Shown in pieces: positions 1-6,795 of a stretch of 64,000 nucleotides of DNA (positions are counted from its first letter, which is position 1; the number at the start of each line of letters is the position of its first letter). The notes below the pieces were generated by a model that made no database searches, was not told the DNA's origin, and was given only the letters and a program-made list of their open reading frames with translations. The translations under genes were made by a program, and so were the position numbers. The stretch covers positions 310,001-374,000 of the forward strand of contig NZ_LQZQ01000045.1 of NCBI RefSeq assembly GCF_001593005.1, in the 5' to 3' direction. The DNA comes from Roseivirga ehrenbergii (GTDB lineage Bacteria > Bacteroidota > Bacteroidia > Cytophagales > Cyclobacteriaceae).

Positions 1-2
1 TT

Positions 3-896
3 TTAGAAAATGGCTCTCGTTTTAAAAGCGGAATTATTAAGGAATCGAATGGGACGAAGTCTTATCTGCCATTGGAGTACGACTTTCAATATGCTTCAAA
101 TCAGATGTTTGGAAAAACTTATGTATTGGGCAATTACGCCTATGTGAGCGATAAAGTATACGACATTGGTGCTAAAACTTATGCCACTTCGCCCATAGGT
201 GAAATAGTAAGCATTTATCATGACGAAAGTAAAACACTGGCTTACACTTCAAAGGGGATTTACACCAGTACTGATAACAGAAACTGGACAGAGGAATCTA
301 CCGATCTTGTAAGGCCTAACTTGGTGACCAAAGGCACCGATGGAAAATACCATGCGCTAACACTGGTTCAGCAAGTGTACATATCGCCAAGTACCCAAGC
401 TAGAACATATTCGGTCGATATCCGTGCCTACGAGTCTATCAATGGTATTAGTTGGAACTTTGTAACCGGATCGGCCACAAACCTGTCAGGTACCGGGCCA
501 CGATTTATGAGCTCTGATGGTAAAGTTCAGGCTATAAACAATAATGTGGGTAGTGCAGGTATGTCCTCTTTTAGTGAAAACTTTGGAGAAAGTTGGGTGA
601 GGATTGTCAACGGTGTGAATACAACAACTGGCGAAGAAGTTCCAGCTGGTTTTAAAACCAGTGAATTTGAGACGAGCAACGGTAAGTTTTTGTCAGTGCA
701 ATTTGAATTCAACGGACAGATGTTCCTGAACTCTTGCGCAACTTCTACAGGCAATTGTACCGAAATAGAAATTGTTCCAAGTTTCAATGCCGAAAGTATG
801 TACCAGTTCGATGATGGTAGCACCACTTTAACCAGTAAAGATGAATTGGTTTTCAATACGTTAGATGGTATTTACTTATCGAGCAGTATTCGCTAA
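3..896 (+). CDS. BNR/sialidase-like exported protein, 3' part only
   Basis: The reading frame is open from the first bases of the window, so the true start lies upstream; the first in-window start-like codon (TTG at 72) is probably internal. About 297 codons are visible. The product is rich in Ser, Thr, Asn, Tyr and Gly with short beta-strand-like segments, and has Asp-box-like pieces such as SFSENFGESW and TSTDNRNWT, which resemble the beta-propeller blades of sialidase/BNR-repeat proteins. I see no catalytic residues. It is probably a secreted or cell-surface beta-propeller protein; substrate unknown. The next gene starts 5 bp downstream, so they may be cotranscribed. The fold assignment is inference from motif style. 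Confidence 0.6.
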   Translation, partial: LENGSRFKSGIIKESNGTKSYLPLEYDFQYASNQMFGKTYVLGNYAYVSDKVYDIGAKTYATSPIGEIVSIYHDESKTLAYTSKGIYTSTDNRNWTEESTDLVRPNLVTKGTDGKYHALTLVQQVYISPSTQARTYSVDIRAYESINGISWNFVTGSATNLSGTGPRFMSSDGKVQAINNNVGSAGMSSFSENFGESWVRIVNGVNTTTGEEVPAGFKTSEFETSNGKFLSVQFEFNGQMFLNSCATSTGNCTEIEIVPSFNAESMYQFDDGSTTLTSKDELVFNTLDGIYLSSSIR

Positions 897-901
897 GGCT
901 A

Positions 902-1606
902 ATGAAAGAACAACTTCCTTTAGCGCCTGAAGACATTAAGAGGCTGAGAAAGCACCTTATTCCCATGATGATTTTTCCAATCATGGTGGTAGTTATGTTT
1001 GGCCTTTTTGCCTCCTTTGTTTTCGAAGATATTTTTGAAACTTTCGGTAGCGACAGCAGCGGAAAAATTATACTGGCTGTATTTGGCTTGTTCTTTTTTG
1101 GCATTATCGGTTATATGATATGGTCGGCTTCTGTCGATTTAAAAAGAGGTGTTAAATATAGAATTACTGGTAAAGTTACCGACAAGCGCTTAAATGTAAC
1201 CACGTCAACCACCACAGGCAGTGGTGGTTCAAGAGGGTCGAGCGGAACTAGTACTAAAACCACCAGAAGCTACTTTTTATACATCGATGGAGAGGAGTAT
1301 TCTGTAGAGTATAAAGAATATACGCGAACCAAAGTTGGTTCTCAAGTGGTACTAGACCAAGCGCCAAAATCTAAACTTACTTTAAAACTGACCGAAGTAC
1401 AGCCTGTAGATTTCGACCAACAAGTAGCGGAAGAGCAGAAAACCGAGAATAGAAAATTTTTAGAAAGCACAGTTCAAGAAGTTCGCCTCAGCGACCGCGA
1501 CCTAGAGGCCATAAAGGGTATTTATACTGCCGAAAAGAATAGACGGTTTATGTTTATGGGGCCTGTGCTAATTTTTGACCTGATGCTAATCGCTAATGGT
1601 TTATAG
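902..1606 (+). CDS. Membrane protein, upstream part of a gene split by an in-frame stop
   Basis: There is no family I recognise. Two hydrophobic helices lie near residues 20-42 and 58-78, followed by a soluble Ser/Thr/Gly-rich loop and a beta-rich domain (YFLYIDGEEYSVEY), then a third helix at the very C-terminus (about residues 216-234). The frame stops at TAG 1604-1606, but the same frame continues open to 1933 with a fourth helix and a second, similar beta-rich domain. This looks like one gene of about 343 codons with a nonsense mutation, although two cotranslated proteins are possible. The start ATG at 902 lies 5 bp after the preceding stop. Confidence 0.65.
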   Translation: MKEQLPLAPEDIKRLRKHLIPMMIFPIMVVVMFGLFASFVFEDIFETFGSDSSGKIILAVFGLFFFGIIGYMIWSASVDLKRGVKYRITGKVTDKRLNVTTSTTTGSGGSRGSSGTSTKTTRSYFLYIDGEEYSVEYKEYTRTKVGSQVVLDQAPKSKLTLKLTEVQPVDFDQQVAEEQKTENRKFLESTVQEVRLSDRDLEAIKGIYTAEKNRRFMFMGPVLIFDLMLIANGL

Positions 1607-1612
1607 ACATTC

Positions 1613-1933
1613 GTGTTGGTGATTTTTCCGCTTCTGCTTGTGCCATTATATCAGTTTTATAGGGTGTTGAGAAGTTACATGAGGTACAACAATGCAAAGC
1701 TTTACGGATACAAAATAGGGCACACAGCCTTGGTAGAAGATAAATTGACTTTCACTTCTAACCGTTCGGGCAATGTTAATAGGGTAGTGACTACCAGAGG
1801 CACTATTAATGTAAATACCCTTCTTTACGATAAGCTTTCCGTGGGTGATAAAGTTATTTTATTCGCTCCAAAGCAAGGTAAGCGCTACTTAAGTCTGATT
1901 ACTTTAGACAAAGAAGAGTTTCATTTGGGGTAG
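1613..1933 (+). pseudogene. Downstream part of the split membrane protein
   Basis: It is in the same reading frame as 902-1606 and separated from it only by TAG 1604-1606. Possible restarts are GTG 1613, TTG 1616 and GTG 1619; none has an obvious ribosome-binding site. The first 20 residues are a membrane helix that would pair with the terminal helix of the upstream part. The rest (VNTLLYDKLSVGDKVILFAP, then lysine-rich KQGKRYLSLI) resembles the soluble domain of the upstream half, which has YTRTKVGSQVVLDQAP and then a lysine-rich strand. It may be a fragment of an inactivated gene or a separate reading frame reached by reinitiation. Confidence 0.5.
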
Positions 1934-1946
1934 AGGGAAGGGTTAA

Positions 1947-2047
1947 GTACGAGACCCGTACGGCAGGTGGTGGCGTCTATGCTGAAGCTTCAGCGCAAGC
2001 ATGTGAGAGGCGCACCGTGGGCTTATGGCCTACGGACGTCTATTCGA
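1947..2047 (+). mobile_element. Probable 3' end remnant of a group II intron (domains V-VI)
   Basis: The stretch contains GAGACCCGTACGG, GGTGGTG, TGTGAGAGG and a stem closing into GTCTATTCGATT. I recall this order from the domain V/VI 3' termini of group II introns in Bacteroidota and other bacteria. About 28 bp with a perfect 14-bp palindrome (GCTGAAGCTTCAGC) separates GGTGGTG from TGTGAGAGG, so the domain is probably degenerate. No intron-encoded reverse transcriptase lies upstream, so this is a fragment. Its end abuts the stop codon of the reverse-strand nuclease-NTPase gene at 2048. The call rests on remembered consensus; covariance-model scoring was not done. Confidence 0.45.
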
Positions 2048-4522
2048 TTATGCAGGGTTTTTTTGTCTTTTTATCACTTTATCCAATCGTTCTAAGTCCT
2101 TACTTAATTTCTGTTTCAAACTTTCAACAACATCGAACATTATTGACTGGTCGTCAAAGTTCGAGACAAACTTTTTGTCATTTTTTTCCTGACTTTTAAG
2201 GTAATCTATGAAAGATTCAACCGATTCCTTTCGCTGTTGAAGATCACGATTTCCATATTCATCAGAATCAGGAAAAACATTAATTAATTGACCAAATGAA
2301 TCTTCAGCATAAATAGGAGTGTCTTGAAGAACTAAGTCTATATAGTGAAAACGACTAACTAATGATTTCAAATAGTACACGCCAACCGAGGTAATAGAAA
2401 TCATTGAGTTGGAGTCTAGTGAAGTTTCTTCTTCAATATCTTCAGTGTATTCAGATGTTGATATTAGTTTATAGTCAAACAACTCTTGAAGCTCTTCTTC
2501 AATTACATCTATTGTATAACCAGCTTTTAAGAATTGCTCCGTTACATCCCCAACTTTGAAATAGTCGTACTTTTTTGAAGACTGGCTTAAGCGATTAAAT
2601 AAATAATTTAAAATTCGTGTTTTAGTGAAATGATTGGTATTGTTCTTACTAGGGTAAAAGAGATTTATAACCTTGCTTTTACTGGCTTCATAGTAATAAT
2701 TTGAATCCAATGCGACAGATTTGAAAAATTCCCAAATCGGAATACCATCACCTACCCCATAATCAAAGGACATATACTCCGTAATCTTGGAATGGCCTGA
2801 AAGAAGAAAGCTTTTGAAATTTTCTAATCCTTGTCTAGTATTAGGATAAGAAGTTTCTTCCAAGAACTCCATGACTTCTGAGTTTTCTTTACTAAACAAA
2901 GTATCATATAAGTTTTTGAAGAGGTGTTCTAAACTTCCTTTCTGAAACTTTATACTCTTGTTTGCTGCACTCAGATTTAGTTCTTGGAAATCAAACTTTG
3001 TCATCACGTAATTAATTCTCCTTTTCAAAACTTCTCTGTAAGGAGGAGCTGTAATGTGATAAACAATTGATTGATATGCATTAAATGGTGGTTTATCTTT
3101 CCATTTGTAGAAATACCCTTCTCTTAAAGAAATAATGGATATACATTTCAAATTTCTATTTAGTCCATTACCGAGGAGAAAAACTTCCTTTTGATCTGCT
3201 TCATTGAGCTGATCTGCATTGTCAAATAGAACGCAAATTCTTTTGCTGCACTTGTGAAGCAAGTATTTCGAAATTGCCTCTAAATGTACAAGAGGGTCAG
3301 ATTGTTTTGATTCAATAAATTTTGAAACTTCTTCATCCAGCCTACTGATATCATTTACAATATGTGCCCAAACACCATCCTTCTTTTTCTCGATATCCTG
3401 CTTATATATAGTTTTTAGAATATTTAATTTCGAAAGGTTGAGTTCGGGATATGTGTTTTCAAGTTGTTCAATGATATTTTGATAAATGTACTTAGTATCA
3501 CGTATGGTTTGACTTGTATATAAGCGAAAATCTAGGTATACAAGAGGGCGATTTTTCTTTTGTTTTTTGGATAGAAGTACTTCCGTAAAATATTTAATGA
3601 AAGTAGTTTTTCCTGCACCTGCTGTACCAATCAAAATGATGGGGTCGGGCAAAACACTAGTGTCAACAAATAGCTGATCTGTTAACTGTTCATGAGTGCT
3701 ATCAGTATTTTGAACTGGAACAATTCTGCTATCAAATGTTGGTGGTGTGTCTGAAAAAATAAATCCCAGTTCAGAGTTGTATTTTTTTACGTCCTTGTTT
3801 CGTACGTAACATTCTTCTAGAATCTTTTTTGCTTCCAAGGACTCGGTGTTATAAATCTCCTCAAAAACTTTGTTGATTACAGGAATTAGATGTTGACTGA
3901 TTTGATTTCTTACTAATTCAAAATTTTTACGCTTCAGGTTAGAGTCTTTCACTATTGTCTTTCCAATATTGGACGACTTAGTAATCTTAATTTTTCCGTA
4001 TTTACCAACATACTCTCTAGAAAGTAAATCATAGAATTTGTCGAAGTTCTTTTTAATGTCTTCCAAATCTTTGAAATACAAACACTTTTGCTCTTTCCAG
4101 TCTGCACCTTGAGTGTTTGAAAATTGGCCTATAATGAATTGTGTTCCATTTGTTATGACACCGAAAGCTAATCCTCTTTCAAACAAATACTGTCTTATTT
4201 GATCAATGACATCTCTATTTCCGTCATAGATTGTTTTTGCCTTTACTTCATTACCCTTTGAAGGAAGCTTGAATTCTTGAAAGTTCTTCTTGGCTTCAAC
4301 TACGAATTGAAAAGTAGCAGTCTTTATTTCATAGTCAAAAAAACCAACTCTAACCCATCCTTCTCTTTCAATGTCAAATTCTGTCCACCCAAGAACATCA
4401 ATTATTATTTTATCAAGAATCTTGCTTCTAGTGTCAGATTCAGATAAGTCTGACTTCAAAAATTCATTCGACTTCTTCTCAAATTCAACTAGCGCTTCAA
4501 AAGATTTATCGTAGTCTGTCAT
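2048..4522 (-). CDS. PD-(D/E)XK nuclease fused to P-loop NTPase; candidate phage-defence protein
   Basis: This is an 824-residue protein. Residues 25-135 match the N-terminal domain of type I restriction R subunits (HSDR_N type): an acidic helix with TRSKILDKII and LGW, then D63, E76-A-K78 and Q108xxxY112, the expected PD-(D/E)XK nuclease motifs. A Walker A loop (GTAGAGKTT) lies near residue 299 and a Walker B-like strand (ICVLFDNAD) near 430. The C-terminal part contains a winged-helix-like region (LISTSEY to VGVYYLKSLV). There is no helicase domain, methyltransferase or specificity subunit, so it is not a classical restriction system. It stands alone in an AT-rich stretch between an intron-like remnant and an attC-like repeat, which suggests horizontal gain. 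The nuclease plus regulatory NTPase layout recalls Avs/KAP-type defence proteins; the function is inference. Confidence 0.75.
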   Translation of the reverse strand: MTDYDKSFEALVEFEKKSNEFLKSDLSESDTRSKILDKIIIDVLGWTEFDIEREGWVRVGFFDYEIKTATFQFVVEAKKNFQEFKLPSKGNEVKAKTIYDGNRDVIDQIRQYLFERGLAFGVITNGTQFIIGQFSNTQGADWKEQKCLYFKDLEDIKKNFDKFYDLLSREYVGKYGKIKITKSSNIGKTIVKDSNLKRKNFELVRNQISQHLIPVINKVFEEIYNTESLEAKKILEECYVRNKDVKKYNSELGFIFSDTPPTFDSRIVPVQNTDSTHEQLTDQLFVDTSVLPDPIILIGTAGAGKTTFIKYFTEVLLSKKQKKNRPLVYLDFRLYTSQTIRDTKYIYQNIIEQLENTYPELNLSKLNILKTIYKQDIEKKKDGVWAHIVNDISRLDEEVSKFIESKQSDPLVHLEAISKYLLHKCSKRICVLFDNADQLNEADQKEVFLLGNGLNRNLKCISIISLREGYFYKWKDKPPFNAYQSIVYHITAPPYREVLKRRINYVMTKFDFQELNLSAANKSIKFQKGSLEHLFKNLYDTLFSKENSEVMEFLEETSYPNTRQGLENFKSFLLSGHSKITEYMSFDYGVGDGIPIWEFFKSVALDSNYYYEASKSKVINLFYPSKNNTNHFTKTRILNYLFNRLSQSSKKYDYFKVGDVTEQFLKAGYTIDVIEEELQELFDYKLISTSEYTEDIEEETSLDSNSMISITSVGVYYLKSLVSRFHYIDLVLQDTPIYAEDSFGQLINVFPDSDEYGNRDLQQRKESVESFIDYLKSQEKNDKKFVSNFDDQSIMFDVVESLKQKLSKDLERLDKVIKRQKNPA

Positions 4523-4538
4523 ATTGTTCTTTTAATCC

Positions 4539-4637
4539 TGCACAACGTTAGCTATCGTTCAATTTTATGCATGATATATTTTCAATAATTTACGAAAAGT
4601 GCACGATAGCTAACCAACGGGTACTGTATAACGTGCA
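4539..4637. repeat. attC-like inverted repeat upstream of the nuclease-NTPase gene
   Basis: An 11-bp perfect inverted repeat (GTTAGCTATCG at 4547-4557; CGATAGCTAAC at 4604-4614) is enclosed by a second, shorter pair (TGCACAACGTT at 4539-4549; AACGTGCA at 4630-4637). Two nested imperfect pairs ending in AACGTT-type cores recall integron attC recombination sites, and it lies just 17 bp upstream of the start codon of the 2048-4522 gene. No integrase is in the window. A related but poorer sequence lies at 19745-19795 in the second island. Confidence 0.4.
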
Positions 4638-4919
4638 TTTTTTGAATTTTCTAGAAAAGCACAGGGGGTTAAAAAGTATATGTGTGTTTTTCTTCTCGGA
4701 AGAAAAGAATTTAAAAGAATAATTACAAGAGAAGGTTGGTTTGTAGGTAGCAATTAGTCGGCTGAGCAATTGTCACCAACACAGTCCTGAGTTTCAGCTC
4801 TAAATCCGATTAACCAATAACTAATACACCAATCACCGATTTCCCTAGTCAAGTGCAAGGCTGTGAGAGATGCTGAAACAAGTTCAGCATGACGTGCTGC
4901 GGTTGCTTTTGAGGTATCC

Positions 4920-5057
4920 GTCATTGCGAGAAATGAAACCTTGTGCTAACAAGTTTTCATGACGAAGCAATCTGCCCGCTTGGAAGTCTACTGCCCAGAA
5001 CTAATAGATTGCCGCGTTACAAAATTCCACTGCGTTCATTTTGTGCCTCGCAATGAC
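4920..5057. repeat. Dispersed palindromic element with CATTGCGAG termini
   Basis: The outer 11 bp are perfectly inverted (GTCATTGCGAG / CTCGCAATGAC). Internal matches include GAAGCAATCTGCCCGCTTG and AGATTGC, which also face each other, so the whole element could fold as a long imperfect hairpin. This consensus (CATTGCGAGG..GAAGCAATCT) is seen as an interspersed repeat in many bacteria. It is non-autonomous. Confidence 0.65.
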
Positions 5058-5353
5058 GCCTGGAGTTGGTTCTGCTGCTATTGACAGACAATATCCCGAA
5101 TACCAAGCACTAATTTTCTTGGCAGGCCTCTCCGCTACGGTCGAGGTGAAAAGGTGGGTGACCATGTCTAGCACAGACCTTAACCTCCCCACTTGGGAAA
5201 GTTTATATGAAGGCTTTTGAGTATGTGCGAAACTCTTGGAGATTCTTTGCTCCGCTCTGAATGACGTGGTATAGTTGACTTTTGCAGTAACCCCAACTTT
5301 TAACCATAAACCATAAACTAGGAACTGTTTCCTGCCCCGAGACTTCGGGGTCC

Positions 5354-5384
5354 GATTAACTGATAACTGATAACTGATAACTAA
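5354..5384. repeat. Short tandem repeat, unit AACTGAT
   Basis: About four consecutive copies of a 7-bp unit (AACTGAT) are seen, followed by AACTAAT. It lies in the repeat-rich region about 110 bp upstream of the gene at 5497. Such arrays can vary in copy number by slippage; no function is evident. Confidence 0.7.
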
Positions 5385-5496
5385 TCCCCCAATGACTAAT
5401 GACCATTGACCAAGTTTACGTCAATTGCCCTATTGAATGCCGTAAGCAAGCAGCCTAAGTTTGATTTATAATTTAGATTAAAATAGGAGGTACATT

Positions 5497-6498
5497 ATGA
5501 ATAGGAAATTATGGTTGTTTATGCTAGTCGCGATGTTTGCTGGCTTAACACTCAAAGCGCAATCAGTTGGTGAAATTAAAGTGAAAAAATTAGGACCCGC
5601 TAACCTGAATTATCGCAAGAGTCCTAAACGAGTTGCCATTTCTGATTTTCAGGTAAACTATCAAACAGCACTTACTTTAGAAGATGAGAAAAAGGGCGGA
5701 AAAATGTGGCGAGGTGGAATTAAAGGAGATGCCAAAGCCTCACTTACCGTAGTGCTCGATGGTTTGAACCCAGATGATTTGCAAAAACTGACTGACCAGC
5801 TATATGCCCAGTATGTGAATGATTTAAAAGCTCAGGGTTTTGAAATCGCTTCCATTGATGAAGTTTGGAACCACAATGCTTTTGTGAAAAACCGTGAGAA
5901 AAGATGGGAGTTAAAGGCAGGTGAAGGGCCCGAGCAGGGCAAAGCCTTTGGTGTGATTCTGACCAGACCATCTACGCAAAAGTTTGTTGTTCCGCTTAAA
6001 ACATTCGATAAGAATAAGCCAGGTATAGCCAGTTTGGCCGATTATGTAGAAGGTACCGAAAACAAAGTGGTTAACCAGAAGCGTGACTTTATTTGGAACA
6101 AAGTAGTGATTGAGGTGACTGTTTTTGAAGATGGCCAAGGCGAGATGTCTAAAACGCTAAACAGACATGCAGGTTCGGCACAGGTAAAGGTGGAAACCAA
6201 TTTTAAGGTGAATGAAGCCAGCACAAACAGATTTGATATGGGGACTTTCATGGCTCGAGGCGGAGTGGAAATCCAGGATGTTTTGGAAAGACAAAAGTTT
6301 GAGGCAGGTATGAATGCCGACAGAGATAAATTAGGAACAGATTATGGTGTTTTGAGAGTATGGAGTGTTGAAGATAGAGAGAAAACCAATTTTGCTACCG
6401 TGGTTTGCGACCCTTCTAAATACTTAAAAGGTGCTGAAATGGCAGTAGACGCATTCTTAAAATCTACTGTTCAGGAAATGGCCGCTAAAGCCAATTGA
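5497..6498 (+). CDS. Exported protein of unknown function
   Basis: This 333-residue protein begins with a clear Sec signal peptide (residues 1-22, cleavage after LKAQ). The mature part is soluble, mixed alpha/beta, with phrases such as RVAISDFQVNY that recall proteins of the CsgG/DUF799-like penicillin-binding-activator or TolB-N fold, but I cannot assign a family. It probably acts in the periplasm. The start is fixed by an unusually good ribosome-binding site (TAGGAGG at about 5484-5490, 6 bp from ATG), which is uncommon in Bacteroidota and may indicate strong translation. It stands alone; a repeat-rich region lies upstream and a 297-bp gene-free gap downstream. Confidence 0.7.
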   Translation: MNRKLWLFMLVAMFAGLTLKAQSVGEIKVKKLGPANLNYRKSPKRVAISDFQVNYQTALTLEDEKKGGKMWRGGIKGDAKASLTVVLDGLNPDDLQKLTDQLYAQYVNDLKAQGFEIASIDEVWNHNAFVKNREKRWELKAGEGPEQGKAFGVILTRPSTQKFVVPLKTFDKNKPGIASLADYVEGTENKVVNQKRDFIWNKVVIEVTVFEDGQGEMSKTLNRHAGSAQVKVETNFKVNEASTNRFDMGTFMARGGVEIQDVLERQKFEAGMNADRDKLGTDYGVLRVWSVEDREKTNFATVVCDPSKYLKGAEMAVDAFLKSTVQEMAAKAN

Positions 6499-6795
6499 GA
6501 ATACTTTTTATGGTGATGTGCATAAGCTCGTTGGGTTCTCAATTTATTCAGAACTCGCGGGCTTTGCCTTTTGAGTTTCTATCGCCATTTCTAATTTCTC
6601 TTTCTTTTTGTATGATTGTGTTTGTGCTTTAAGCGCTTTTTAGGAAGAAATTCAGGCATGTTTCAACCCAAAACTTGTGAATAATCAAATTGGCTACATT
6701 CTTATTAAAGACTTGATCTGATTGTGAATAAAAAAATATTTGAAATACTTTAAAGCCTAACTCTTCCAATTAAAATTCTTCTCTATTTTTATTCC

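Larger units (their letters stand above)
4523..5496. other. Long non-coding region made of dispersed repeats
   Basis: No convincing gene is present. It holds, in order, the attC-like repeat, a TGCTGAA/TTCAGCA hairpin (4871-4889), a 138-bp element bounded by GTCATTGCGAG (4920-4930) and CTCGCAATGAC (5047-5057), a 7-bp tandem repeat (5354-5384), and the upstream region of the gene at 5497. The element with CATTGCGAG ends is a type of dispersed palindrome common in bacterial genomes; a truncated relative (GTCACTGCGAGG) lies near 24016. Its small open frames are products of the repeat. Confidence 0.7.

Noticed and set aside
1604-1606. Recoding of TAG (pyrrolysine or readthrough)
   Set aside because: All other genes here use TAG as an ordinary stop codon; a nonsense mutation is simpler.
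2017-2199. 60-codon forward open frame over the intron-like remnant
   Set aside because: It runs antisense into the nuclease-NTPase gene and lacks protein-like composition.
5001-5192. 63-codon reverse open frame in the repeat-rich gap
   Set aside because: It lies across the CATTGCGAG palindrome and its flank and has no domain or signal; repeats of this kind often yield spurious frames.
4523-5496. tRNA or structured RNA gene in the long gap
   Set aside because: No cloverleaf or other conserved RNA pattern was found; the palindromes match dispersed repeats.
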